From: a virus | Length of the DNA stretch: 30,370 nucleotides | IMG/VR virus record: IMGVR_UViG_3300047358_000111 | Span: 1-30,370 of that record | Reading direction: 5' to 3' (one strand) | In this document: positions 1 to 7,377 of the stretch, piece after piece | Numbering within the stretch: position 1 is the stretch's first letter | Layout of the letters: every line of letters begins with the position of its first letter | Notes under the pieces: generated by a model | The model's input: the letters and a program-made list of their open reading frames with translations, nothing else | Told to the model about the DNA's origin: nothing | Databases searched by the model: none | Made by a program: the position numbers and the translations under genes

Positions 1-18
1 AAGAGTGCGTTTGGCAGG

Positions 19-396
19 ATGCTTGGGGTGAAGGCGAGTACTGCGAGGATGGCGTTCAGTCTGAAGAGGTTCAGCAAGAAGATGGTGGCTAAATTGGAGG
101 AGTTGGAGGAGGAGTTGAATATTCAGCGTGATTTAGCGGAAGTGGATGAGATGATAGATGAGGCCCAGGAGAAGAGGGTAAGTATTATTGAGGGGATGGT
201 GAGGCAGAGTACGGGGAATGCTTTAGTGCAGGATGCGAAGGTATACGGGGTGCCTAAGAATAGATTTATTAGATTGATAGAATTTGCGGATGGTAGTCAT
301 GGGAAGTTTAGGAGCAAACCGGGTAAGTATTTGAAGTTGGGGGAGAGTGTGAAGGTGAAGCATTTGGACAGGGATATGTGGGAAGTGGTTAGATAG
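19..396 (+). CDS. Hypothetical protein, coiled-coil N-terminal half
   Basis: Unknown 125-residue protein. The frame is open to the left edge of the window, so the ATG at 19 may be internal and the gene may begin upstream. Residues about 20-60 are rich in Lys, Glu and Leu (KLEELEEELNI, then EMIDEAQEKR) and look like an amphipathic coiled coil. The last 45 residues are predicted beta-type (RFIRLIEFADGSHGKF, then KYLKLGESVKV) and end in DMWEVVR. Its TAG stop at 394-396 directly abuts the ATG at 397 and lies two bases before the methyltransferase GTG, so it is probably co-transcribed with that locus. No family recognised. Confidence 0.6.
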   Translation: MLGVKASTARMAFSLKRFSKKMVAKLEELEEELNIQRDLAEVDEMIDEAQEKRVSIIEGMVRQSTGNALVQDAKVYGVPKNRFIRLIEFADGSHGKFRSKPGKYLKLGESVKVKHLDRDMWEVVR

Positions 397-1506
397 ATGT
401 GGATAATACCCAAAACATTATCAGCTTTTGTACAGGATACGGAGGGATTGAACTTGGACTTAGACGAGCGGGCGTGGATGTTCGAACAGTCTGCAATGTG
501 GAGATCGAAGCCTTCGTCCAAGCCAACATTCTTGCGAAGATTGAAGAAGGGAGGATGGATAACGCCCCTATCTACTCGGATCTTAAAACCTTCCCTGCAC
601 GAATCTTTCGAGGAAAAATTTGTGGGGTCATTGGAGGATATCCCTGTCAGCCGTTCAGTAGCGCGGGGAAGCGAAAAGGAGAAAAAGACCCAAGACACTT
701 GTGGCCCTATATCCGAGAGCATGTCCGGGCAATTAGACCTGTTTGGTGCTTTTTCGAAAATGTCCGAGGCCACACCACGATGGGGCTATGGCGAGTCCTG
801 TCCGATTTGGAAGAAGATGGTTACCGAACGGAGTGGGGATTGTACTCAGCGGAGGAAACAGGCGCGCCTCACCAACGCATCCGATGCTTCATCTTGGCCT
901 ACTCCCCTGGAGGACGATTCGAGCAATGTGAATCCGAATGCGAAAAGAAGAACATCTTTAGTCAAGGAAGTGAGAAGCAATTGGGTGACACCAAATTCAC
1001 GGGATTGGAAGGATTCGGTGACAAAGCTCGCAAAAGATCGCAAGGACGGGAAAAAGAGGAACGATCAGTTACCTCGACAGATAGCGGAGCAGAATTGGCC
1101 CACACCGCGAGCCGGGAACCCCGGCAGTCGCAAGCCCGGAACGGGGGGCAAGATATTGGCGGAGGAAGCGAAGAACCACGCTGGCCCGCCCGCCCCGGAG
1201 AAGAGCAGTACGAGTGGGAAGAACCACGGGTCGTGGCCGACCGCTCGGTCAAGCGATGCGGAGGGCGGAAGAATAAAGACGGAGAAAACGGAGAAGGGCT
1301 TTCGGAGCAAGAGGGAGAAGAGCGATCAATACTTCGGAGCGAAACTGAGGGATGCTGCGGAGATGGAGAAACCACCCTCAATGAAGCTCAATCCGAATTG
1401 GGTGGAGCAGTTGATGGGTCTGCCTGTGGGGTGGACGCAACTGCCAACCGCGTGGACCGACTGCGCCTCCTCGGAAACGGCGTTGTCCCCCAAACCGCAG
1501 AAATAG
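397..1506 (+). CDS. WPTP-repeat protein overprinted on the methyltransferase gene
   Basis: A 369-codon ORF in a different frame that covers almost the whole cytosine methyltransferase gene. It starts at an ATG directly after the upstream stop, with a GGAAGTGG Shine-Dalgarno-like stretch at 381-388. Its protein has an ordered architecture: a basic N-terminal region, then QLDLFGAFSK and PIWKKMVTE around residues 110-140, then four tryptophan-proline units (SWPTPLED, NWVTPNSRD, NWPTPRAG, SWPTARSSD; Trp codons at 895, 982, 1096 and 1234), and a C-terminal LNPNWVEQLMGLPVGWT. I recall phage proteins with WPTP units followed by LNPxWVExLMGxPxGWT, often labelled methyltransferase-associated, so this frame looks selected and not accidental. 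Function unknown. The alternative is a by-product of conserved methyltransferase sequence. The long open frame is seen; translation is inferred. Confidence 0.5.
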   Translation: MWIIPKTLSAFVQDTEGLNLDLDERAWMFEQSAMWRSKPSSKPTFLRRLKKGGWITPLSTRILKPSLHESFEEKFVGSLEDIPVSRSVARGSEKEKKTQDTCGPISESMSGQLDLFGAFSKMSEATPRWGYGESCPIWKKMVTERSGDCTQRRKQARLTNASDASSWPTPLEDDSSNVNPNAKRRTSLVKEVRSNWVTPNSRDWKDSVTKLAKDRKDGKKRNDQLPRQIAEQNWPTPRAGNPGSRKPGTGGKILAEEAKNHAGPPAPEKSSTSGKNHGSWPTARSSDAEGGRIKTEKTEKGFRSKREKSDQYFGAKLRDAAEMEKPPSMKLNPNWVEQLMGLPVGWTQLPTAWTDCASSETALSPKPQK

Positions 1507-1547
1507 CGTGGAAAACTTTATGGGAAAAACTTTCAGAGCAATCCTAG
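399..1547 (+). CDS. DNA cytosine-C5 methyltransferase
   Basis: Transfers a methyl group from S-adenosylmethionine to carbon 5 of cytosine in a specific DNA target, probably protecting phage DNA from host restriction. Conserved motifs appear in order: motif I FCTGYGGIELGLRRAG (residues 10-25), motif IV GGYPCQPFS with catalytic Cys83, motif VI ENV (120-122), motif VIII QRIR (159-162), and a C-terminal motif X-like LRLLGNGVVPQTAEIAW. The variable target-recognition region (about 170-340) is rich in Glu, Lys, Arg and Gly. Its LAYS, LGDT, LAHT and VADR segments coincide with the WPTP units of the overlapping frame. The start must be GTG at 399, because an in-frame TAG lies at 390-392 and the next ATG is residue 53, past motif I. 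Length (382) is normal for the family. No cognate restriction enzyme is visible, so it looks like an orphan enzyme. The recognition sequence cannot be read from the protein. Confidence 0.93.
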   Translation: MDNTQNIISFCTGYGGIELGLRRAGVDVRTVCNVEIEAFVQANILAKIEEGRMDNAPIYSDLKTFPARIFRGKICGVIGGYPCQPFSSAGKRKGEKDPRHLWPYIREHVRAIRPVWCFFENVRGHTTMGLWRVLSDLEEDGYRTEWGLYSAEETGAPHQRIRCFILAYSPGGRFEQCESECEKKNIFSQGSEKQLGDTKFTGLEGFGDKARKRSQGREKEERSVTSTDSGAELAHTASREPRQSQARNGGQDIGGGSEEPRWPARPGEEQYEWEEPRVVADRSVKRCGGRKNKDGENGEGLSEQEGEERSILRSETEGCCGDGETTLNEAQSELGGAVDGSACGVDATANRVDRLRLLGNGVVPQTAEIAWKTLWEKLSEQS

Positions 1548-1625
1548 TTTTGGGCCGCAAGGCATTAGGAAAACAAGGATACCTCCACGACACTCGGTGG
1601 GCTAGGGTTGCTCTATTTTTATGTG

Positions 1626-1847
1626 ATGGATGATATGGATTATATGTTTGGTACTCTTCTTAGTTCTGAGGAGATCAATCGTGGATGGCGGTATTTTTGG
1701 TCGAATTGCGAGTTACGCTACCGCGAGGGGGAACGAGATCCTGATTGTCCGGCAAATACCTGGAGGACGGATATTCCACGCAGGATGCCCAAGGCGCGAG
1801 CCGAATTGAATTTTAGAAATGAACGCAAAAAGAAAACTAATTCATGA
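1626..1847 (+). CDS. Small hypothetical protein
   Basis: An unknown protein of about 73 residues. The frame can be read from a TTG at 1608, but the ATG at 1626 (MDDMDYMFG) is the more natural start. It contains aromatic residues (RGWRYFWSNCELRYREGE) and a Lys/Arg-rich tail (RNERKKKTNS). The 3' end overlaps the next ORF by 29 bases. No clear Shine-Dalgarno sequence precedes it. No family recognised. Confidence 0.55.
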   Translation: MDDMDYMFGTLLSSEEINRGWRYFWSNCELRYREGERDPDCPANTWRTDIPRRMPKARAELNFRNERKKKTNS

Positions 1848-2010
1848 GTTAAAAAATACTTTCCATCGATGGGAAGAGGAGAGTGATCTGTTTGATGATA
1901 GTATTATCGATGCCTGCAAGAAGGCATTGCGCGAGTACTATGATGAACAGGTGATCGTATTCGATAGTGATATCGAGTTGGTGGATGACGAGGAGGAAGA
2001 GGAGGAGTGA
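1819..2010 (+). CDS. Small acidic hypothetical protein with poly-Glu tail
   Basis: A 63-residue protein with a basic start (MNAKRKLIHELK), an amphipathic middle, and a strongly acidic end (DSDIELVDDEEEEEE). The purine-rich codons of the acidic tail (AGGAGG at 1991-1996, GGAGG at 2001-2005) also form a Shine-Dalgarno sequence for the next gene, whose GTG overlaps this stop as GTGA. No known function; small acidic proteins of this type are common in phage accessory regions. Confidence 0.65.
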   Translation: MNAKRKLIHELKNTFHRWEEESDLFDDSIIDACKKALREYYDEQVIVFDSDIELVDDEEEEEE

Positions 2011-2195
2011 ATGTGTATAAGCCAACAGGGGAGAAGCTTGAGAATTGGCCCCAATGGGTGGGTCGTTTATCCGAGGAGAACCTGGAACTGAAGAAGAGGG
2101 TGGATCAGTTGGAGAGGGAGAATGCGGAGTTAAAGAGAAGATGCTGTGATTTATTCAGCGAGGTGATTGAGGCAAAAGCGAGTCATGCGAAGTGA
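2007..2195 (+). CDS. Small coiled-coil (leucine-zipper-like) protein
   Basis: A 62-residue protein starting at the GTG of a GTGA overlap. Residues about 20-55 show a regular heptad pattern (LSEENLELKKRVDQLEREN, then AELKRR) typical of a parallel coiled coil, so it probably forms a dimer or trimer. Two adjacent cysteines follow (RRCC). The AGGAGG 10 bases upstream lies within the poly-Glu codons of the preceding gene. Function unknown; a small structural or regulatory partner is possible. Confidence 0.65.
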   Translation: MNVYKPTGEKLENWPQWVGRLSEENLELKKRVDQLERENAELKRRCCDLFSEVIEAKASHAK

Positions 2196-2430
2196 AAGTA
2201 CCACCGGGATGGAATCCGATCTTTTGGAAAAAATATGGGCGAGCAATACCACTATCCGTTCAAAGCTTACCACGGTGCGACTTGAAAAAGTTGGGTCCCC
2301 CACCATCGAAATTAGACCAAGAGACATTGGAACGGATACGCAGGGATTCAGCGTTGGAGAAGCGCAAATCCCGGTCCAAACGCTCAAAGAAGGGATAGTG
2401 GTGGGCATGGAGATACAGGCGAGAGGATGA
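2185..2430 (+). CDS. Small hypothetical protein, frame A of an overlapping pair
   Basis: An 81-residue ORF from ATG 2185, with GAGG upstream at 2169-2172. Its end looks like a small beta domain (TIEIRPRDIGTDTQGFSV, then IVVGMEIQARG). Its TGA overlaps the ATG of the next gene as ATGA at 2427-2430, the usual junction in this genome. It shares almost 200 bases with the ORF at 2192-2398 in another frame. The downstream junction favours this frame and the upstream junction favours the other, so both may be used. Confidence 0.42.
   Translation: MRSESTTGMESDLLEKIWASNTTIRSKLTTVRLEKVGSPTIEIRPRDIGTDTQGFSVGEAQIPVQTLKEGIVVGMEIQARG
2192..2398 (+). CDS. Small basic hypothetical protein, frame B of an overlapping pair
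   Basis: A 68-residue ORF starting at a GTG that overlaps the preceding TGA as GTGA, exactly like the 2007 junction. The N-terminus is Trp/Pro-rich (VPPGWNPIFWKKYGR). The C-terminal third is a predicted helix ending in a very basic tail (LEKRKSRSKRSKKG) that could bind nucleic acid. It lies inside the 2185-2430 ORF in another frame. No family recognised. Confidence 0.45.
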   Translation: MKVPPGWNPIFWKKYGRAIPLSVQSLPRCDLKKLGPPPSKLDQETLERIRRDSALEKRKSRSKRSKKG

Positions 2431-2858
2431 GAAAGAGGTACGTGACACAGCAGGACCTCGATAATGAGAAGGAGGTATGCGGATTCCTGAGTAAGGTATG
2501 GGATTGCGTATTTCATAAGCTCAATCCTATTAAGTATAAGGTGGACTTCCTCATTGAGAAGGGTGACCACTACGGATGGGCGGAGTTAAAGTGTTTAAAT
2601 ATTAACTATGGGCAGTATCCGTTCATGATTTCGTACAAGAAGATCGAGGCGGCCAAGCAGTTATTCGAGACGAGCGGTAAGAAGTTTACTCTGATTTTCA
2701 GATGCAAGGATGCATTATGTTTTCATACATGGGATTTTAACAGGGACTATAAGTTTGAGTTGGGAGGCAGGACGCGAGCAACCCGCGACTCGGAGGATAT
2801 AGAACCAATCTTCCGCATAGATCCAAAGGATTGCACGATAGTGGAGGGTTATGCCTAA
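2427..2858 (+). CDS. PD-(D/E)XK nuclease-like hypothetical protein
   Basis: A 143-residue protein. The central segment KVDFLIEKGDHYGWAELK has the spacing of a PD-(D/E)XK nuclease core: Asp on one strand, then E-x-K on the next, followed by helix KKIEAAKQLFETSGKKF and strand TLIFRCKDAL. This fold occurs in phage nucleases, resolvases and some packaging accessory proteins. It starts with an ATGA overlap and overlaps the terminase start by 8 bases, so a role in DNA processing near packaging is plausible. The nuclease assignment rests on motif spacing only; an inactive or unrelated protein cannot be excluded. Confidence 0.7.
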   Translation: MRKRYVTQQDLDNEKEVCGFLSKVWDCVFHKLNPIKYKVDFLIEKGDHYGWAELKCLNINYGQYPFMISYKKIEAAKQLFETSGKKFTLIFRCKDALCFHTWDFNRDYKFELGGRTRATRDSEDIEPIFRIDPKDCTIVEGYA

Positions 2859-4530
2859 GATAACCTACGCAGATGAGGTAGATGCCCACTTTGGTATTCC
2901 GTGGATACCTGACCTGAAGTATGAGAAGGGCGAGCTTGCCTGTGCATTATCAGGCGAGGAGATAGATGCCCTACCGCAGGAGCGCGCGGAGACTTTGTCC
3001 CGTTTGATATTGGACCAACCGGAGTCGGAGAAGGAAGATCCAATCCAATGGGGTTGGACTCTTCCTGGTTGGAGGCGGGTGATGGATAATTGGAAGGATA
3101 ACAAGATCCATGTGGTGCTTGGTGGAAACCGGAGTTCCAAAACAACTTTCGCGTCCCGTCTGCTTGTGCATATGGCACAGACTATTCCTGAAGCGGAGAT
3201 TCGTTCTTTGCATGTATCGGAGGAGCGCAGTATTTCGGATGCCCAACGGTACATTTGGGAAGCACTTCCCATGAGGTACAAGCGGGCAAAGAAGAAGAGC
3301 GAGAACCATTCCTTGCAGTACACACAGAAGAATGGATTCAATTCCGCCAAGGCGATCCTACCACCAACCACACCAGGTGCGGAACGGGGGAGTACAATAT
3401 CTTTTAATAATTACAGGCAGTATCAGGCAGACCCGCAGATATTCGAGGGATGGTCAGCGCATTGCATTCATATGGATGAGGAGGCACCTGAGAGTATCTT
3501 CGAGACATTGGTGGGCGGTAGAACCGTGGACTATCATGGACGGGTACTGTTGACCTTCACGACCTTGCAGGGATGGACCCCATTGATTAATAGTCTATTG
3601 AAGGGTGCGGAGACCGTGGAGTCGAGATATAGCGAATTGATGGGGCGAGAGTTACCTGTTGAGCAGATATCCACCAATTGGCCTGATTGTCGGATTTATT
3701 ACTTTTGGTCTGAGATGTCCCCTTTTGTTGACTACAACGAACTGATCCGAACCTACTCCAAACAACCGCAGGAAGTGAAGCTTGCCCGTCTTTACGGGAT
3801 TCCAAGCAAGGCGATGGAGGGGAGATTCCCTAAGTTTAATAGAGACACTAATGTTGTCCCCCATGAACGAATCCCCTTCATCGCTGATCCTACGGTTCGA
3901 ACCACCCGGTACTTTGTCTGCGATCCCGGTGGATCAAAACCTTGGGTCGCGATATGGGCGGCAGTCCTGGAGGATGGCACGATCTATGTGTACCGGGAGT
4001 TCCCTGATTCATCAATGGGTCAATGGGCATTGCCACATGTGAATGGTTTGGGCAAGAGCGTGGGTAAACCAGGCCCTGCACAGCGTCCGCTTGGATGGGG
4101 GTATGCCGCATACAAGGAGCATTTCGAGGCTTTGGAACAGGGCGAGGATATCTTTGAGCGAATCGTTGACCCCCGTATGGGAGCCGCCACGGTGCGCGAG
4201 AAGGAGGGGGAGAGTAATATTATTAACACTATGGCGAATCTTGACTTTGTTATGCGACCCGCACCGGGCGTGGAAGTGGAGGCGGGCATTGCAAAAATCA
4301 ATGATGCACTAGCATGGGATGATACGGAACCAATGACGGAGAAGAACAGACCCAAACTCTTTGTATCTGACAGGTGCGATAATTTTATTAGCTCGATGCT
4401 TGAGTATACGGGCAGTTCCCGCCAGGAGCATTTTAAGGATTTTGTGGATACTATCAGATATTTAATGGTCAGCGGACCTGACTATATTGGTGGTGGAAGC
4501 CTGATGTGTACAGGTGGCGGTGGATATTGA
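2851..4530 (+). CDS. terL: Terminase large subunit
   Basis: The ATP-driven packaging motor and nuclease that cuts concatemeric phage DNA and pumps it through the portal. The N-terminal ATPase has a Walker A motif GGNRSSKT (residues 91-98) and a Walker B motif IHMDEE (206-211). The C-terminal RNase H-like nuclease begins at RYFVCDPGG with acidic Asp358, continues with RIVDPRMG, and ends with a characteristic FKDFVDTIRYL helix. Length (559) is normal for phage terminases. I see no recognisable small terminase subunit beside it; one of the small upstream ORFs or a gene outside the window could fill that role. The ATG overlaps the preceding gene by 8 bases. Confidence 0.97.
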   Translation: MPKITYADEVDAHFGIPWIPDLKYEKGELACALSGEEIDALPQERAETLSRLILDQPESEKEDPIQWGWTLPGWRRVMDNWKDNKIHVVLGGNRSSKTTFASRLLVHMAQTIPEAEIRSLHVSEERSISDAQRYIWEALPMRYKRAKKKSENHSLQYTQKNGFNSAKAILPPTTPGAERGSTISFNNYRQYQADPQIFEGWSAHCIHMDEEAPESIFETLVGGRTVDYHGRVLLTFTTLQGWTPLINSLLKGAETVESRYSELMGRELPVEQISTNWPDCRIYYFWSEMSPFVDYNELIRTYSKQPQEVKLARLYGIPSKAMEGRFPKFNRDTNVVPHERIPFIADPTVRTTRYFVCDPGGSKPWVAIWAAVLEDGTIYVYREFPDSSMGQWALPHVNGLGKSVGKPGPAQRPLGWGYAAYKEHFEALEQGEDIFERIVDPRMGAATVREKEGESNIINTMANLDFVMRPAPGVEVEAGIAKINDALAWDDTEPMTEKNRPKLFVSDRCDNFISSMLEYTGSSRQEHFKDFVDTIRYLMVSGPDYIGGGSLMCTGGGGY

Positions 4531-4571
4531 CTTGCCATGTCAACTACAAAAGGGTACATTATGCTACGCAT

Positions 4572-6650
4572 ATGCAGTCTGCCGCCGATGACGAATTACT
4601 TTATGTCAGTAAAGAGCCTGATGTTGACTATCTTGCGGAAACCTACCGCAGGACACAGTCGGAGTTGGGCGAATGGTTAGACCGTAGACAGCGCGATTAC
4701 GATGTAAGAAATTGTTTATGGGCAGGAAAGTCCGATGATTTCAAGAAGCATTCCCATCTGAGCCAAACCGGAGAGGTATTCCCCTGGGATGGTGCGAGTG
4801 ATCAAGAGATCCGCATGGTGGATAATCAGATAAACAAGTGCGTGGCTATGACTACAAATGCGGTAAGATCCGCACATATCGTGGCTACCCCTGTGGAATC
4901 AGGTGATGTTGAGCGTGCTAATGTAATATCTATGTTCCTTCGTTGGTTAATGAACTCCAAGATGGAGGAGTTTTACGATCAATTGGAATTAGGATTAAAC
5001 CACTTTTTCGAAAAGGGCCTGATGGTCCACTATGTATATTGGGACTCCAAGGAACTTAAACAGCAACAAACCATCCGCCTGGATGAGATCGCACAGGTAC
5101 TTCCACAGATCGCACAAGCGATCCAGGATGGAAGTATGGATGAGGAGTTGTCCGCCGCGTTAAAAGACCAATTTAAAGTATCCAAGTCCAAAGCAAAAGC
5201 GATGCTCCGCGAGCTACGCAAGGATGGCACAACCACAGTCCCCGTTACCCGCCAGGTCGTAAATCGACCCCGCATCAAAGCATTGGCACCGGACGAGGAT
5301 GTTATCTTTCCTAATTATACAATAGATCCACAGGAGGCACCTTATTGCTTTCATGTATTGCACATGACACCTGAGCAGTTGGAATCCAAGGTTAACTCTG
5401 AAGGATGGGATGCGGAGTTTGTGGAAAGGGCGAAGGATCAAGCCAAGCATACACAGGCAGACAATAGTCTTTACAATGTGCGTCAGGAAGATGCGATCAT
5501 TCGTGATGACGATGAGACTATTAGAATAGTGTACTGTTATCAAAGACTGCTTGATGAGGATGGAGTTCCCGGTATCTACTGCACAATCTTTCATCCCGAT
5601 ATTCCTGAGTTGTATGCCAAGCATGAACTTATGGATTATGCTCATGGTAAGTATCCGTTCGTGGTTACGAAATATGAGAATGTAAGCAAGAGACTTTACT
5701 CATCCCGATCAATCCCTGAAGTGGGAGAACCTCTTCAGCAGGTAGCCAAGATTGAAAGTGATGCACTAGTTGACCGTCAATCATTAGCAACTTTACCACC
5801 TTTAGAACACCCTCTCGGAAGACCCCCCACGAAGTATGGTCCGGGGGTTCGTATCCCGTATCGTACACCTGGCGAGATCCGTTGGGCAAGCACACCCCCA
5901 TTTGATGGCGGAAATGTTGAAGTCCGTAGATACATACAGGAATTATTCGACCGCTATATGGGAAATAACGCTCCAGGCGTTGACCCCGTGGAAGCGCAGA
6001 ACAAACAGCAAGCCACGATCAATAAGGTATTTAACCACCTCAAGTATGTGATCGACCAAGTATGGACGCTGTATCAGCAGTATGGACCCGATGCAGAGTT
6101 TTTCCGAGTTACCGGAATGCAGGATGTACAGAAGTTTAGTAAGGGAAGACCAGGCGAAAGATTCGACTTTTACTTGCAGTTCGATGTGGCAACTCAAGAC
6201 CCTGAGCAAATGTTAGAAAGAGTTAGAGCGATAGCAGAACTCGCACCTGCATTAGACAGGTCAGGCACTTTAGATACAGAGAGACTTCTGCAACTTGCAG
6301 TTGGACAGATTATGCCGGGTGCGTCTGAGAAGATTATTATTCCCAAGGAGACAGCATCACAGAAAGCGGTGGATGAGGAGAGACAGACAATTGCCGAGCT
6401 TATGGCAGGAGTACCGCCTAATGTTCGTCCGCAGGATGCCCATGAATTAAAGATGCAAGTATTTCAAGAATGGTTATCACAACCTGATATCCAACAGAAA
6501 GCACAACAAGATCCGGCAATGCAGGAGCGTATTCAGAATTACATGCAACAGCGTCAAATGCAGATCACGCAGAAACAAAACGCTGTGATTGGCAGACTCG
6601 GTGCGGCTCCCACGCAATTCGGACAAACCGCTCAGTCAGAAGCGGCATAG
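4572..6650 (+). CDS. Portal protein
   Basis: Forms the dodecameric ring at the head vertex through which DNA enters and leaves. Assigned from its place right after terL, its size (about 692 residues), and a portal-like core: PWDGASDQEIRMVDNQI near the N-terminus, KYPFVVTKYENVSKRLYS, and RSIPEVGEPLQQVAKIESDA in the middle. It ends with a Gln-rich helical tail (QQKAQQDPAMQERIQ, then YMQQRQMQI), resembling the long C-terminal barrel helix of podovirus portals. The frame is open from a GTG at 4506 inside terL, but that N-terminus (MYRWRWILTCH) is unlike a protein start; I prefer ATG 4572. Its Shine-Dalgarno sequence is weak. Confidence 0.92.
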   Translation: MQSAADDELLYVSKEPDVDYLAETYRRTQSELGEWLDRRQRDYDVRNCLWAGKSDDFKKHSHLSQTGEVFPWDGASDQEIRMVDNQINKCVAMTTNAVRSAHIVATPVESGDVERANVISMFLRWLMNSKMEEFYDQLELGLNHFFEKGLMVHYVYWDSKELKQQQTIRLDEIAQVLPQIAQAIQDGSMDEELSAALKDQFKVSKSKAKAMLRELRKDGTTTVPVTRQVVNRPRIKALAPDEDVIFPNYTIDPQEAPYCFHVLHMTPEQLESKVNSEGWDAEFVERAKDQAKHTQADNSLYNVRQEDAIIRDDDETIRIVYCYQRLLDEDGVPGIYCTIFHPDIPELYAKHELMDYAHGKYPFVVTKYENVSKRLYSSRSIPEVGEPLQQVAKIESDALVDRQSLATLPPLEHPLGRPPTKYGPGVRIPYRTPGEIRWASTPPFDGGNVEVRRYIQELFDRYMGNNAPGVDPVEAQNKQQATINKVFNHLKYVIDQVWTLYQQYGPDAEFFRVTGMQDVQKFSKGRPGERFDFYLQFDVATQDPEQMLERVRAIAELAPALDRSGTLDTERLLQLAVGQIMPGASEKIIIPKETASQKAVDEERQTIAELMAGVPPNVRPQDAHELKMQVFQEWLSQPDIQQKAQQDPAMQERIQNYMQQRQMQITQKQNAVIGRLGAAPTQFGQTAQSEAA

Positions 6651-6665
6651 AAAGGGACATATATT

Positions 6666-6779
6666 ATGCCAATGGTAGGTAAGAAAAAATTCGGTTACGG
6701 CACAAAGGGTAAAGCGGCGGCTAAGGCTTATGCGAAGAAGACCGGGAAGAAGATGGTCAAAAAGCGTGGCAAGCGGTAA
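6666..6779 (+). CDS. Very small basic protein (37 aa)
   Basis: A short ORF just after the portal, preceded by AAAGGGA at 6651-6657. The protein is almost all Lys, Gly, Ala and Arg (MPMVGKKKFGYGTKGKAA, then KKTGKKMVKKRGKR). I recall similar tiny Lys-rich peptides next to portal or capsid genes in marine phages. The charge suggests DNA or capsid-interior binding, for example charge neutralisation of packaged DNA, but no function is established. The next ORF begins before its stop. Confidence 0.72.
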   Translation: MPMVGKKKFGYGTKGKAAAKAYAKKTGKKMVKKRGKR

Positions 6780-7026
6780 ACCAACTAAAGTTAATTCGCC
6801 AAGACGAATCCGCAAAGGCGAGCCAGGCTACGGCAAGAAGAAGTTTGTAGTCTTAGCATCTGAGGGCGGTAAGAAAAAAACCATCCGTTTTGGGGATGCT
6901 AATCTTAGTATTAAGAAAAACAATCCTGCTCGCAAAAAAAGCTATTGCGCAAGGAGTGGTGGCATTAAAGGCAAAAGTACTAAATTAAGTGCTAATTATT
7001 GGTCACGAAAAATGTGGAACTGCTAG
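6766..7026 (+). CDS. Basic phage protein with C-terminal ARxxx-YWSRKMW motif
   Basis: About 86 residues from GTG 6766 (M-ASGKPTKVNSPRR); an upstream ATG at 6730 would add 12 Arg/Lys/Ser-rich residues within the previous gene. Distinctive features are KKFVVLASEGGKKKTIRFGD, SIKKNNPARKKSYCARSGG and the terminal ANYWSRKMWNC. I recall this combination (IRFGDxN, then PxRRxxFxARH, then ARYWSCxxW) as a conserved domain of unknown function in many phages, often beside head-assembly genes or fused to prohead proteases. Here it stands alone. A capsid assembly or DNA-binding role is inferred from position and charge. Confidence 0.74.
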   Translation: MASGKPTKVNSPRRIRKGEPGYGKKKFVVLASEGGKKKTIRFGDANLSIKKNNPARKKSYCARSGGIKGKSTKLSANYWSRKMWNC

Positions 7027-7377
7027 ATGCCAAAGGACGCATGCTATAAGAAAGTAAAGGCACGGGTAAAAGTATTCCCGTCTGCCCGTGCGTCCCAACA
7101 AATTGCGAAGTGTCGCAAATCAAAAGGTCAGGTAAAGAAGTCCGCCAAAGGTGCATCCCTCAAAAGATGGAAGGACGAAAAATGGAAAGATACCCGCACA
7201 GGTAAACCATGCGGACAGGGCGGTAAGAACGAATATTGCCGTCCAACCAAAAGAGTTTCTAAGAAAACCCCAAAAACAAAAAGCGAAATGTCCAAGAGTC
7301 AGCTTGCCCGCAAGAAAGCGGAAAAGCGAAAAGTAGGAATGGGCAGGCGCGTAAAACCCGTGAGAAGAAGAGCATGA
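7027..7377 (+). CDS. DUF5872-like basic protein
   Basis: A 116-residue, strongly basic protein with two recognisable segments: an N-terminal CYKKVKARVKVFPSARAS, then KCRK (residues 6-31), and SLKRWKDEKWKDT followed by a Cys/Pro-containing KPCGQ and YCRPTKRV. The order of these segments matches what I recall of DUF5872 proteins found in phages and some large viruses. Four conserved cysteines could bind a metal. The function is unknown. It begins directly after the previous stop and is followed by an ATGA overlap with a micro-ORF. Confidence 0.74.
   Translation: MPKDACYKKVKARVKVFPSARASQQIAKCRKSKGQVKKSAKGASLKRWKDEKWKDTRTGKPCGQGGKNEYCRPTKRVSKKTPKTKSEMSKSQLARKKAEKRKVGMGRRVKPVRRRA

Noticed and set aside
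297-1381. Minus-strand ORFs of 158 and 139 codons under the methyltransferase locus
   Set aside because: Low-complexity Ser/Pro/Arg-rich products with no motif; they are shadows of the two plus-strand frames.
1585-1600. CCAC/GTGG hairpin after the methyltransferase gene
   Set aside because: Only 4 bp with a large loop and no adjacent T-run; too weak to call a terminator.
4506-4571. Portal start at GTG 4506
   Set aside because: The resulting 22 residues (MYRWRWILTCH and on) are unlike a protein start and lie partly in the terminase; ATG 4572 gives a sensible N-terminus.
4537-4680. Plus-strand ORF of 47 codons at the terminase/portal boundary
   Set aside because: No ribosome binding site, no recognisable protein character, and it overlaps the portal N-terminus. 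Chance frame.
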